DNA from: Enterobacterales bacterium CwR94
GTDB lineage: Bacteria > Pseudomonadota > Gammaproteobacteria > Enterobacterales > Enterobacteriaceae
NCBI GenBank assembly: GCA_002837195.1
Contig: KZ478059.1
Coordinates: 806,001-870,000 of the forward strand
DNA: 64,000 nucleotides
Direction of reading: 5' to 3'
Numbering within the stretch: the first letter of the stretch is position 1; each line of letters begins with the position of its first letter. A program made the translations under genes and the position numbers. The notes below the pieces were generated by a model, which was not told the origin of the DNA, made no database searches, and saw only the letters and a list, made by a program, of their open reading frames with translations. Positions 30,097 through 39,606 of this stretch are shown one piece after another.

Positions 30097-30981
30097 ATGA
30101 ATATGCTGGAAAAGATCCACACCGGTCTGGAAAACCTGAGTAAATCTGAACGCAAAGTCGCCGAACGGATACTGGCCGCCCCGCATGAGGCTATTCACGC
30201 CAGCATCGCGCGTTTAGCTGAAGCCGCAGCAGTCAGTGAACCTACCGTTAATCGCTTCTGCCATCGGTTGGGCACCAAAGGCTTTCCTGACTTCAAGCTA
30301 CAACTGGCGCAAAGTTTGGCTCAAAGCACGCCCTGGGTGAGCCGAAATATCGATGCCGGTGACGACGTTGCGACCTACACGCAGAAAATTTTTGACTCTG
30401 CGTTGGCGGGATTAACGCAGGTACGGCAACAACTCTCGTCTGACCTGCTTGCGCTCGCCGTGACCGCGCTGGTGCAGGCAAACAAAATCGCCTTTTTCGG
30501 CCTTGGTGCGTCTGCCGCCGTGGCACATGACGCGATGAATAAATTTATTCGCTTTAATGTGCCCGTGATGTACAGCGATGACATCGTGGTGCAACGCATG
30601 AGTTGTATAAACAGCCAACCTGATGATGTCGTTGTGCTTATTTCCCATACGGGCAGAACCAAATCGTTGGTGGAACTGGCGCATATGGCGCGTGATAACG
30701 GCGCAACGGTGCTGGCCATCACCTCTTCAGGCACGCCGCTGGCGCAGGCTGCGACGTTGACGCTGGCGATTGATGTGTCAGAGGACACCGATATTTATCT
30801 GCCGATGGTCTCTCGCCTGGCACAATTAACGCTGATCGATGTGCTGGCAACAGGATTTACTTTGCACCGAGGGGAAAAATTCCGCGATAACCTGAAGCGG
30901 GTCAAAGAAGCCTTACGCGATTCGCGCTTTGATAAGGCAGTGCAAAACGATGCTGCACAGCCAACGATAAACAAGAGATAA
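30097..30981 (+). CDS. hexR: Transcriptional regulator HexR
   Basis: HexR is an RpiR-family regulator of central carbon genes (zwf, eda, gap and others) that responds to KDPG. The N-terminal helix-turn-helix covers residues 1-77 (ASIARLAEAAAVSEPTVNRF), and the C-terminal SIS sugar-phosphate domain includes KIAFFGLGASAAVAHDA and VVLISHTGRTKSLVELA. The length is 294 residues, slightly longer than E. coli (289). It precedes pykA on the same strand with its own promoter region between. Confidence 0.94.
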   Translation: MNMLEKIHTGLENLSKSERKVAERILAAPHEAIHASIARLAEAAAVSEPTVNRFCHRLGTKGFPDFKLQLAQSLAQSTPWVSRNIDAGDDVATYTQKIFDSALAGLTQVRQQLSSDLLALAVTALVQANKIAFFGLGASAAVAHDAMNKFIRFNVPVMYSDDIVVQRMSCINSQPDDVVVLISHTGRTKSLVELAHMARDNGATVLAITSSGTPLAQAATLTLAIDVSEDTDIYLPMVSRLAQLTLIDVLATGFTLHRGEKFRDNLKRVKEALRDSRFDKAVQNDAAQPTINKR

Positions 30982-31180
30982 CGTTTACATCCGCTAGCGC
31001 GAGCAGATATGTTATGTATTAGTAATGGCTACGTAACAAGTATGTTTGAGGTGCCAGAGAAACGCTGACGTTTCCCGTAACACACCTCTGTCGCCGTTGG
31101 CGTAAAGGTTCTTCCCGTTTACACATACTCAACTATGTGATTGCTTAAGCAACACCGCGTTTAAAATAATGGAGTCATAC

Positions 31181-32623
31181 ATGTCAAGACGTCTCAGAAG
31201 AACGAAGATTGTGACCACCCTGGGCCCAGCAACCGACCGCGATAATAATCTGGAAAAAATCATTGCTGCCGGTGCCAACGTGGTGCGTTTGAATTTCTCC
31301 CACGGTACGCCAGAGGATCACGGTCTCCGTGCACAAAAAGTGCGTGAAATCGCGGCTAAATTAGGCCGTCACGTTGCCATTTTGGGCGATCTTCAGGGGC
31401 CGAAAATTCGTGTCTCTACCTTTAAAGAAGGCAAAGTATTTCTCAACGTCGGCGACCGCTTCCTGCTGGATGCCAACTTAGGCAAGGGTGAAGGCGACAA
31501 AGAGCGCGTCGGCATCGACTACAAAGGGCTGCCTGCTGATGTGGTCCCGGGTGATATTTTGCTGCTGGATGATGGGCGTGTGCAGCTAAAAGTGTTGGAA
31601 GTGCAAGGCATGAAAGTCTTCACTGAAGTCACGGTCGGTGGCCCGTTATCGAACAATAAAGGCATTAACAAGTTAGGCGGTGGCCTGTCCGCCGAAGCCC
31701 TGACCGAAAAAGACAAAGCGGACATTTTGACCGCCGCGAAAATCGGTGTGGATTATCTGGCGGTCTCTTTCCCGCGCTGTGGAGAAGATTTGCATTATGC
31801 GCGTCGCCTGGCGCGCGATGCAGGCTGCGACGCAATGATTGTCGCCAAGGTGGAACGTGCTGAAGCGGTGACAACGCAGGAAGCCATGGATGACGTGATT
31901 CTGGCGTCAGATGTGGTGATGGTGGCGCGCGGTGATTTGGGCGTAGAAATCGGTGATCCTGAATTGGTCGGCATTCAAAAGGCCCTGATCCGCCGTGCAC
32001 GCCAACTGAACCGCACCGTGATCACCGCGACGCAGATGATGGAATCGATGATCACCAACCCAATGCCGACGCGCGCCGAAGTCATGGACGTGGCCAACGC
32101 CGTGCTCGATGGCACCGATGCGGTGATGCTGTCGGCTGAGACCGCTGCGGGTCAATATCCTGCAGAAACCGTCAGCGCGATGGCAAAAGTGTGTCTGGGT
32201 GCCGAGAAGATCCCCAGCATCAACGTCTCTAAACACCGTCTGGATGTGCAATTCGATAATATTGAAGAAGCCATTGCGATGTCTGCCATGTATGCCGCCA
32301 ACCACCTGCAAGGTGTAACCGCTATCATCACCATGACAGAATCGGGTCGTACTGCGTTAATGACTTCACGTATCACCTCTGGTTTACCCATTTTCGCGCT
32401 GTCTCGTCATGAGCGCACATTAAACCTGACCGCACTGTATCGCGGTGTGACTCCGGTGTTCTTTGACAGCAACAACGATGGCGTTGCAGCAGCCCACGAT
32501 GCGGTCAATCTTCTACGTGACAAAGGCTTCCTGGTCTCCGGCGATCTGGTCATCGTGACGCAAGGTGACGTGATGGCCACCACCGGCACCACCAACACCA
32601 CGCGCGTACTGCGCGTCGAATAA
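31181..32623 (+). CDS. pykA: Pyruvate kinase II
   Basis: PykA converts phosphoenolpyruvate and ADP to pyruvate and ATP; this isozyme is activated by AMP. The protein starts [20 protein letters not shown] and has the active-site lysine region [14 protein letters not shown], plus the metal site GDLGVEIG. Start ATG 31181, 7 bp after ggag, gives exactly 480 residues as in E. coli. In E. coli lpxM is the neighbour on this side; here the dfo cluster is inserted. Confidence 0.96.
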   Translation: MSRRLRRTKIVTTLGPATDRDNNLEKIIAAGANVVRLNFSHGTPEDHGLRAQKVREIAAKLGRHVAILGDLQGPKIRVSTFKEGKVFLNVGDRFLLDANLGKGEGDKERVGIDYKGLPADVVPGDILLLDDGRVQLKVLEVQGMKVFTEVTVGGPLSNNKGINKLGGGLSAEALTEKDKADILTAAKIGVDYLAVSFPRCGEDLHYARRLARDAGCDAMIVAKVERAEAVTTQEAMDDVILASDVVMVARGDLGVEIGDPELVGIQKALIRRARQLNRTVITATQMMESMITNPMPTRAEVMDVANAVLDGTDAVMLSAETAAGQYPAETVSAMAKVCLGAEKIPSINVSKHRLDVQFDNIEEAIAMSAMYAANHLQGVTAIITMTESGRTALMTSRITSGLPIFALSRHERTLNLTALYRGVTPVFFDSNNDGVAAAHDAVNLLRDKGFLVSGDLVIVTQGDVMATTGTTNTTRVLRVE

Positions 32624-32645
32624 CCCATCAGGTTATCCACTTCTG

Positions 32646-32668
32646 ACGGCGCTGCGGCGCCGTTTTTT
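32646..32668 (+). terminator. Terminator of pykA
   Basis: ACGGCGC-tgcg-GCGCCGT is followed by TTTTTT, 22 bp downstream of the pykA stop. Confidence 0.92.
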
Positions 32669-32707
32669 ATGCTCTCTCTGCTTCTCCTGGCATCATCAAC
32701 CCCGCTC

Positions 32708-32729
32708 AATGTGATCTACATCACACTTT
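32708..32729. promoter_or_regulatory. CRP–cAMP site upstream of dfoJ
   Basis: aaTGTGATCTACATCACActtt has both perfect half sites TGTGA and TCACA with a 6-bp spacer. Its centre lies about 88 bp before the predicted dfo transcription start, compatible with class I activation. Confidence 0.75.
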
Positions 32730-32772
32730 AAATATTAATAATACTTATCACAATTTTGTCACAACAAGACTA

Positions 32773-32800
32773 TTGAATGATAATGATTTGTATTTATAAT
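32773..32800 (+). promoter_or_regulatory. dfo promoter with overlapping Fur box
   Basis: A -35 TTGAAT (32773-32778) and a perfect -10 TATAAT (32795-32800) are 16 bp apart. Between them, TGATAATGATTTGTA (32778-32792) matches the 7-1-7 Fur consensus TGATAATnATTATCA in the whole left arm and four of seven positions in the right arm. Fur–Fe(II) would block RNA polymerase when iron is plentiful. The predicted leader is about 230 nt. Confidence 0.72.
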
Positions 32801-33035
32801 CCGATTTGCATTAGTAATTGGACGTTACTGTCAACTTTTAGCCTATAAAACCGCAACATTTGGAGGTCTTTGCTCCACTAAGTGTTTTACCCCATAAAAA
32901 TGTCACCGCGTGACAACGGGCTTAACGCCCCACAATAATTAGATATTTTTAACTGAGTCAAGTTTGGCTTGGGCGTATGAGGCTGTCTTTATTCATTGAC
33001 GGCAGGTGTTCTATATCCCAAATAAAGGTACAGGT

Positions 33036-34586
33036 ATGGTCTTTCATTCCTCGCAACGTGTTTCATCCGCAGCCGATATCCCCCCCGTAACGCAGGCGGA
33101 ACGTTACATTTTCAATCAGGCACGACTGGAAGATTATGCACAGCAAACCCAGCGCGCTTTAGCGCTAATACAAGACACCTTTAATCAAACAGAAAAACCT
33201 TTTAGTGGCATTTTGCCGCACGAACTGGCGCCTCGCCTGCGTGAAATCGATCTTAACCAGCCACTGGCAGATACCGAACTGGCTTTAAAAGAGTTGCAGG
33301 AGGTGTATTTAAAAGACGCGGTTTATTTCCATCTCCCTAAGTATGTTGCACATCTTAATTGCCCGGTTGCCCTGCCCTCTCTGCTGGCAGAACAAATTAT
33401 GGCGGCGATTAATAGCTCGGTAGATACCTGGGATCAAAGCGCGGGCGGCACGCTGATTGAACAAAAAGTCGTCGACTGGACCCTGTCGCGTATTGGCCTG
33501 CCAAAAAGCGCAGATGGCATTTTTACCAGCGGCGGCACGCAATCTAACCTGATGGCGATGCTACTGGCGCGCGATAGCTGGTGTGAAAAGCAACGTCCGG
33601 GCTGGTTAGTCAAACAAAAGGGCCTGCCGCCGGAAGCCAGCAAATGGCGCTTTTTCACCTCGCAGATGAGCCATTTCAGTATTCAGAAATCCACCGCCAT
33701 CCTGGGATTGGGTTATGACGCGGTGATCCCGGTGCCTTGCGATGATAAATACCGCATGGATGTGCAAAAGTTGCAGCAAGCGATTAGCGATTGCCATCAA
33801 CAGGGATTGATTCCCGTCTGCGTGGTCGCCACCGCAGGTACCACCGACTTTGGCAGTATCGATCCACTGCGGGAGATAGCTACCCTCTGCGATCAGCATA
33901 AGTTGTGGATGCATGTCGATGCCGCCTACGGTTGTGGCTTACTGGCATCGGACAAGGGTCGCCGGAAACTGGCTGGCATTGAGTTAGCCAGTTCAGTCAC
34001 CGTTGACTATCACAAGTCGTTCTTCCAGACCGTCAGTTGCGGCGCGTTCTTTGTGCGCGATCGCCAGCATCTGAGCCATGTCACCGTTCATGCCGATTAC
34101 CTCAATCCTCTCAGCGCCCAACAGGAAGGCACACCCAACTTAGTCAACAAAAGTATCCAGACCACACGCCGTTTTGATGCGCTGAAAATGTGGTTAACCC
34201 TGCGCATTATGGGACCAGAAACGCTGGCAGAGGCCTTTGAATCTGTGATGACGCTGGCTCAGCACACGCACCAACGTCTGCTGGCGGAAACGGATATTGA
34301 CGTGTTGCACGCCCCGGAGCTTTCCACACAAGTTTTCCGTTATGTTCCAAAAGCCTCATGCAGTGACACACAAATTGACCAGCTTAACGTGTCGATTCGT
34401 AAAGCGTTATTCCGCTCCGGTAATGCCGTGGTTGCTGGTACCAAAGTGGATGGACGCCAATACCTGAAATTTACCTTCCTAAATCCGGCCACCACCCTTG
34501 CCGACATCGAGGACGTGATTGCGTTGATTCAGCATTATGGACGCGAACTCTCACGACCTGGGGCAATGGATGTCGCTAATCATTGA
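33036..34586 (+). CDS. dfoJ: Desferrioxamine biosynthesis lysine decarboxylase DfoJ
   Basis: A PLP-dependent group II decarboxylase predicted to convert L-lysine to cadaverine, the first step of desferrioxamine synthesis (DesA homologue). The PLP lysine is in VDYHKSFFQTVSCGAFF; the cofactor region includes VATAGTTDFGSIDPL and MHVDAAYGCG. The start ATG 33036 follows aggtacaggt and gives 516 residues; a GTG at 33006 is in frame but less likely. It is the first gene of the operon, behind the Fur/CRP region; dfoA begins 10 bp after its stop. Substrate is inferred from the cluster. Confidence 0.92.
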   Translation: MVFHSSQRVSSAADIPPVTQAERYIFNQARLEDYAQQTQRALALIQDTFNQTEKPFSGILPHELAPRLREIDLNQPLADTELALKELQEVYLKDAVYFHLPKYVAHLNCPVALPSLLAEQIMAAINSSVDTWDQSAGGTLIEQKVVDWTLSRIGLPKSADGIFTSGGTQSNLMAMLLARDSWCEKQRPGWLVKQKGLPPEASKWRFFTSQMSHFSIQKSTAILGLGYDAVIPVPCDDKYRMDVQKLQQAISDCHQQGLIPVCVVATAGTTDFGSIDPLREIATLCDQHKLWMHVDAAYGCGLLASDKGRRKLAGIELASSVTVDYHKSFFQTVSCGAFFVRDRQHLSHVTVHADYLNPLSAQQEGTPNLVNKSIQTTRRFDALKMWLTLRIMGPETLAEAFESVMTLAQHTHQRLLAETDIDVLHAPELSTQVFRYVPKASCSDTQIDQLNVSIRKALFRSGNAVVAGTKVDGRQYLKFTFLNPATTLADIEDVIALIQHYGRELSRPGAMDVANH

Positions 34587-34596
34587 GAATACAACG

Positions 34597-35886
34597 ATGA
34601 CAAAAATCTATGACTTTGTGGCTATTGGCATTGGGCCTTTCAATTTGGGGTTGGCCTGTCTGACCGAGCCGATTGAAGAATTGAATGGCGTGTTCCTTGA
34701 CCAAAACCCCGGTTTTGACTGGCACACAGGCATGATGCTCGAAAGTGCGCATCTGCAAACTCCGTTTATGGCGGACCTGGTCACCCTTGCCGATCCCACC
34801 AGCCCCTACAGTTTGCTCAATTACATGAAGCAGAAAGGGAAACTGTATGCCTTCTATATTCGGGAAGACTTTTTCCTGATGCGCAAGGAGTACAACCAGT
34901 ATTGCCAGTGGGCGAGCCAGCAGTTGACCTGCTTACGTTGGAATACACGCGTTGACTACACGCATTGGGACGATGCGCTGCAATGCTATGTGATTGAGAG
35001 CCATCACACGCAAAGCGGCGAAAAGCAGGTATGGCATGCCCGCCGTTTGGTGCTGGGTACCGGACCGGCGCCCTGGATGCCAGAGTGCGCCGCGCCGTAT
35101 CGCGAGCGTATTACCCATTCAGGGCAGTATCTGCGTGACAAAGCGGCTTTGCAGCAGCAATCCGCCATCACGGTATTGGGCAGTGGCCAAAGTGCCGCTG
35201 AGATCTTCTATGACTTGCTCAGTGATATCGACAAGCACGGTTACCAGCTTAACTGGATCACACGCGCACCGCGTTTCTATCCGCTGGAGTACACCAAACT
35301 CACGCTGGAGATGACTTCGCCCGACTGGGTCGATTACTTCCACAATCTTCCCGCCGATAAACGCGACAGGCTAAATTGCCAGCAGAAAAATCTCTACAAA
35401 GGCATTAATAGCAGCCTGATTAACGACATCTTTGATCTGATGTACGTGAAGCAACTGGACGGCGAACTCAACGTGAATATGTTTACGCATGCTGAACTTC
35501 GTGGCGTGCGTAAGCAGCCCACTGGCGAGTTGGCGTTGCATTTCTGGCACGAAGAACAAGAACAGGAATTCGTGCGCCATACCAACGGATTGGTGATGGC
35601 GACAGGCTACCAGTATCAGCAGCCACAATTTATCGAAGGCATTACACAGCGCTTACGCTGGGATAAAAAAGGCCGCTATGACGTCAAGCGCAATTACAGC
35701 ATTGACGAGCACAACAGCGTCTTTGTTCAAAATGCCGAATTGCACACCCACGGCTTTGTCTCACCGGATTTAGGCATGGCCAGCTACCGCAACTCAATCT
35801 TGATTCGCGAAATGACGGGGCGCGAAATCTACCCAGTGGAGCGTCAAATTGCGTTCCAAACCTTTCCCGCACAATCGGATCGTTGA
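34597..35886 (+). CDS. dfoA: Cadaverine N-monooxygenase DfoA
   Basis: A flavin-dependent N-hydroxylating monooxygenase (IucD/DesB family) predicted to make N-hydroxycadaverine with NADPH and oxygen. The FAD motif is AIGIGPFNLGLACL, the NADPH motif VLGSGQSAAEIFYD, and the family C-terminal block is ATGYQYQQPQFIEG. The start ATG 34597 gives 429 residues. dfoC starts one base after the stop, so translation is tightly coupled. Confidence 0.93.
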   Translation: MTKIYDFVAIGIGPFNLGLACLTEPIEELNGVFLDQNPGFDWHTGMMLESAHLQTPFMADLVTLADPTSPYSLLNYMKQKGKLYAFYIREDFFLMRKEYNQYCQWASQQLTCLRWNTRVDYTHWDDALQCYVIESHHTQSGEKQVWHARRLVLGTGPAPWMPECAAPYRERITHSGQYLRDKAALQQQSAITVLGSGQSAAEIFYDLLSDIDKHGYQLNWITRAPRFYPLEYTKLTLEMTSPDWVDYFHNLPADKRDRLNCQQKNLYKGINSSLINDIFDLMYVKQLDGELNVNMFTHAELRGVRKQPTGELALHFWHEEQEQEFVRHTNGLVMATGYQYQQPQFIEGITQRLRWDKKGRYDVKRNYSIDEHNSVFVQNAELHTHGFVSPDLGMASYRNSILIREMTGREIYPVERQIAFQTFPAQSDR

Positions 35887-35887
35887 T

Positions 35888-38257
35888 ATGTCAGAGATTT
35901 TATTTCACGCCACGCGCCCGGCAGGCCACTTCACCCTGCGTCGCTATCAGGAAAGCGATGCAGCAACCTTGCATGACTGGGTCCAGCGTGATTACGCCCA
36001 GTTTTGGGGCATGCAGGATCACACCTTGCAACAGGTTGCGGATTTCTATCAGGCCTTGTTGCAACAGCAGCCCGATGGTGCCCTGATCGGCTGCCTGAAC
36101 GGGCAAGCGGTCTTTTTGATGGAGTGCTATCGCGCCCAAGAAGATGCCGTCGGCAAACACTATCCCGCCCAGCCGGGCGACTACGGCATGCATCTGTTAT
36201 TGGGCCCGGCAGAGAAACCGGTTAGCCAGTTTAGCTGGCAGGTGTTTACCCTGGTGATGGACTACCTGTTCAGTCGCCCGGAAGTCACACGCGTGGTGGT
36301 TGAACCCGATGTACGAAATAGCAAAATTCACCCGCTGAACAAACGCGCCGGATTTGCCTACCAACGTCAAATCGAGATGGGCCATAAAACGGCCTGGCTG
36401 GCTTTTTGCCAGCGAGAGGATTATCAACAGGCACAACAACGGGAGCATTTGCAGATGTCAGGGAAACAATCTTTGGTGCGCGGCGAGCATTTGACACAAC
36501 AGCACTGGGCGCACGCAAATCGCCAGTTGGTGCGCAAGGCCATCGCGGAATTTGCACATGAGCGCCTGCTGACCCCGCAGCGATTACCCGATGGCAGTTG
36601 GCTACTTGTCGTGCCTGCCAGTGAAAAAGAGTACCGCTTTCATGCCCAACCTCTGGCGTTGGAGCATTGGGCGATTGACGCTGATTCTCTGCAAAAGTGG
36701 GATAATGGCCAACCCCAACAGCTGGATGCCATCACCTTTATCATTGAGTTCTATACCCACATAGGCATTCCAGATGCCATGTTGGCGACCTATCTGGAAG
36801 AGATCAGCAGCACCTTGTCGGGCACCGCCTGGAAATTGCAGAAAGGCAATCCTGACAGTGTCGCCTTGCTGAGTGCAGATTTTCAAACGGTAGAGTCCTC
36901 CATGACCGAAGGCCATCCGTGCTTTGTGGCAAACAATGGCCGTATCGGATTTGATGCCCATGACTATCTGGCCTACGCGCCCGAAGTTGCCACACCCGTC
37001 ACGCTGGTTTGGGTGGCTGTCCATACCCGGAATGCACACTTTTCCAGCCTGGATGCCCTGAGTTATCAGCAACTGATCACCGAAGAGCTCGGTGACGTCT
37101 TGATTGCACGCTTTAACGCGGAACTGCAACGGCGGCAGGTCAATGGGGCTGATTACTTGTTTATGCCCGTACACCCCTGGCAGTGGACGCATAAGTTACT
37201 CACCGTTTTTGCCGCAGATATCGCCAGTGAGAATATTATTTGGCTCGGTGAAGGTGACGATCACTATCAGGCTCAGCAATCTATTCGTACTTTCTTCAAC
37301 CGCAGCCAGCCCAACAAGCGCTATGTTAAAACGGCGCTGTCAGTGTTGAATATGGGCTTTATGCGCGGCCTGTCACCCTATTACATGGCAACCACGCCCG
37401 CTATCAACCAGTGGCTGGAGCAGCTCGTCGACAATGATCAGTGGCTGAAATCGCACTGTAATTTCGCGATCCTGCGCGAAGTGGCCGCCATCGGCTATCA
37501 CAATCGCTACTTTGAACAGGCGATCAAAGGCGATTCGGCGTACAAAAAGATGTTTGCCGCATTGTGGCGAGATAACCCGCAGGCACAACTCGCCCCAAAT
37601 CAACGTTTGATGACCATGGCCTCCCTGCTGCATATCGATGACCAGCAGCAGGCGTTACTGCCTCTGCTGATTAAAGACTCCGGTTTAGAGGCAGAAAGCT
37701 GGATCAGACACTATCTGCGCTGTTATTTCAGCCCGCTGGTGCACTGTTTTTATCAGCATGATCTGGTCTTTATGCCGCACGGGGAAAACCTGATTTTGGT
37801 ATTGGAGAACAATGTTCCGGTACGCGCCTGGATGAAGGATATTGGTGAAGAGATTGCCGTACTGGACGCTGACGCCGTGCTGCCGGAAAAAGCCCAGCGT
37901 CTGGCCGTTGACGTCCCTGAGCCGTTAAAATTGTTGGCGATCTTCACCGATGTGTTCGACTGCTTTTTCCGTTTTGTCAGCGGCATTCTGCACGAGAGCA
38001 ACACCCTGGATGAGCAGCGTTTTTGGCAGTGCGTCGCTGACACGATTTATGAATGGGCCGATGCGCACCCGCAACTGGCACACAAGTTTGCACGTTATGA
38101 CTTGTTCGCCGATAGCTTTGAGCACTCCTGCCTGAACCGATTGCAGTTAGCGAATAACCAGCAGATGTTGAATCTGGCCGATCCCGCGGGTGCTTTAAAG
38201 TTTGCCGGGCAAATGGCCAACCCGATCGCGGCTTTTAAACGTGGGGCGCGTCGTTAA
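35888..38257 (+). CDS. dfoC: Bifunctional acyltransferase–siderophore synthetase DfoC
   Basis: A fusion of two steps that are separate proteins (DesC, DesD) in Streptomyces. Residues 1 to about 190 form a GNAT-type acyltransferase (FTLRRYQESDAATLHDW, VVVEPDVRNSKIHPLNKRAG) that would succinylate N-hydroxycadaverine. The rest (about 200-789) is an IucA/IucC-type NIS synthetase that oligomerises and cyclises the units with ATP; motifs include GHPCFVANNGRIGFDAHDY, PVHPWQW and PHGENLIL. The expected product is desferrioxamine E or a close relative. The fusion is typical of Erwinia and Pantoea. ATG 35888 is the likely start. Confidence 0.93.
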   Translation: MSEILFHATRPAGHFTLRRYQESDAATLHDWVQRDYAQFWGMQDHTLQQVADFYQALLQQQPDGALIGCLNGQAVFLMECYRAQEDAVGKHYPAQPGDYGMHLLLGPAEKPVSQFSWQVFTLVMDYLFSRPEVTRVVVEPDVRNSKIHPLNKRAGFAYQRQIEMGHKTAWLAFCQREDYQQAQQREHLQMSGKQSLVRGEHLTQQHWAHANRQLVRKAIAEFAHERLLTPQRLPDGSWLLVVPASEKEYRFHAQPLALEHWAIDADSLQKWDNGQPQQLDAITFIIEFYTHIGIPDAMLATYLEEISSTLSGTAWKLQKGNPDSVALLSADFQTVESSMTEGHPCFVANNGRIGFDAHDYLAYAPEVATPVTLVWVAVHTRNAHFSSLDALSYQQLITEELGDVLIARFNAELQRRQVNGADYLFMPVHPWQWTHKLLTVFAADIASENIIWLGEGDDHYQAQQSIRTFFNRSQPNKRYVKTALSVLNMGFMRGLSPYYMATTPAINQWLEQLVDNDQWLKSHCNFAILREVAAIGYHNRYFEQAIKGDSAYKKMFAALWRDNPQAQLAPNQRLMTMASLLHIDDQQQALLPLLIKDSGLEAESWIRHYLRCYFSPLVHCFYQHDLVFMPHGENLILVLENNVPVRAWMKDIGEEIAVLDADAVLPEKAQRLAVDVPEPLKLLAIFTDVFDCFFRFVSGILHESNTLDEQRFWQCVADTIYEWADAHPQLAHKFARYDLFADSFEHSCLNRLQLANNQQMLNLADPAGALKFAGQMANPIAAFKRGARR

Positions 38258-38291
38258 GTCACCCGTTTAGCATATTATTAACGTACACTTC

Positions 38292-38322
38292 AGCGCGGCC
38301 GCCTTTTGCGGTCGCGCTTTTA
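38292..38322 (+). terminator. Internal terminator between dfoC and dfoS
   Basis: AGCGCGGCCGC-ctttt-GCGGTCGCGCT forms an 11-bp stem with one G·U pair, followed by tttat. It may reduce read-through into the exporter gene. Confidence 0.65.
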
Positions 38323-38342
38323 TGATCATGGAGCTTTCGTGA

Positions 38343-39575
38343 ATGGCCTCTTTTACTCCGATAACGCAGATAACCGGGCGCTATCTCCTTTTTCCTTTGT
38401 CGTTGGTGCTGTTTGAATTCGCCACCTATATCGCCCACGACATGATTCAACCGGGCATGCTGCAAGTCACCGAAGAGTTTGCTGTTGGCCCAGAGTGGGT
38501 TTCTTCTTCCCTGACGGGCTATTTGATTGGCGGTATTGTGCTGCAGTGGCTGTTAGGCCCGCTGTCGGATAAGTACGGGCGACGTCCGGTTATGTTGGGC
38601 GGCGTACTGTTCTTTTTGCTCTCTTGTATCGCCATGCATTGGGTTGCCAGCATTGAGCAATTTGTGGCGATGCGTTTCCTGCAGGGTATCAGCCTGTGCT
38701 TTATCGGTGCCGTCGGCTATGCGGCCGTGCAAGAAGCCTTTGATGAGACGCTGAGCGTACGCATGATGGCATTGATGGCCAACGTTGCGCTACTGGCCCC
38801 CTTGCTGGGTCCGGTGGCAGGCGCTGGCTTCCTGACGCTGTGGGGCTGGCGTGAGATGTTTACGCTGTTTGCCGTCATTACCGGCATCGCACTGTTTGGT
38901 TTGTGGCGCCGGATGCCTGAAACGGCAGGCAATCGCGAACTGTCACTGTCGCTGGGGTCGCTGGGGCGCGGATACTGGCAGTTGGCGAAAGACAAACAGG
39001 TGGTCGGTGGCTCCGTCGCGCTGGGGTTGGTCGCGATCCCCATGCTGTCGTGGGTGGCGCTCTCACCGGTTATCTTGATCCATGACGAAGGACTGTCGCG
39101 CATGGATTATGCCTTGCTGCAGTTGCCGGTGTTCTTATCGATGATTGCTGGCAACCTGCTGCTGGGTAAACTGGCTGGGCGCCTGCCGATTGAGCAACCG
39201 CTGAAACTGGGCGCGTGGCCCGTTATTATCGGCTTAGTGATTGCCGCCGTCGCTACCCTTGCCAGCAGCCACAGCTACCTGTGGATGACGGCCGGTCTTA
39301 GCCTCTACGCGTTTGGCTGCGGACTGGTGAATGCGGGATTGTACCGCCTGACGTTGTTCTCCAGCACCTCTGGCAAAGGCAGCGTTGCGGCGATGCTGGG
39401 CATGCTGAGTATTATCGTGTTTGCCATTGGCATTGAAATTGCCAAATTCGGCTATTTCACCGGCGGCAACGGCCTGTTTAGCGCGATCAACCTGATTTGC
39501 GGACTGGCCTGGCTGATGCTGGTGCGGGCATTTCTGCGTGAACGTCAGCGCAGGACGCAACTGACAGCACTGTAA
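38343..39575 (+). CDS. dfoS: MFS transporter, probable desferrioxamine exporter DfoS
   Basis: A 410-residue major facilitator with twelve predicted membrane segments, related to the MdfA/Bcr multidrug group. The motif between helices 2 and 3 is GPLSDKYGRRPVMLGG, preceded by LIGGIVLQWLL; an embedded acidic residue lies in helix 1 (LFEFATYIAHD). Its place as the last gene of the dfo cluster suggests export of the iron-free siderophore. It is preceded by a partial terminator, so its expression may differ from dfoJAC. No outer-membrane receptor gene is in the window. Confidence 0.87.
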   Translation: MASFTPITQITGRYLLFPLSLVLFEFATYIAHDMIQPGMLQVTEEFAVGPEWVSSSLTGYLIGGIVLQWLLGPLSDKYGRRPVMLGGVLFFLLSCIAMHWVASIEQFVAMRFLQGISLCFIGAVGYAAVQEAFDETLSVRMMALMANVALLAPLLGPVAGAGFLTLWGWREMFTLFAVITGIALFGLWRRMPETAGNRELSLSLGSLGRGYWQLAKDKQVVGGSVALGLVAIPMLSWVALSPVILIHDEGLSRMDYALLQLPVFLSMIAGNLLLGKLAGRLPIEQPLKLGAWPVIIGLVIAAVATLASSHSYLWMTAGLSLYAFGCGLVNAGLYRLTLFSSTSGKGSVAAMLGMLSIIVFAIGIEIAKFGYFTGGNGLFSAINLICGLAWLMLVRAFLRERQRRTQLTAL

Positions 39576-39579
39576 AGAC

Positions 39580-39606
39580 AAGGCCGGCATCATGCCGGCC
39601 TTGGTT
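39580..39606. terminator. Terminator between dfoS and lpxM
   Basis: AAGGCCGGCAT/ATGCCGGCCTT form a perfect 11-bp stem, followed by ggtttta on the plus strand. It lies between convergent genes and could serve both. Confidence 0.8.
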
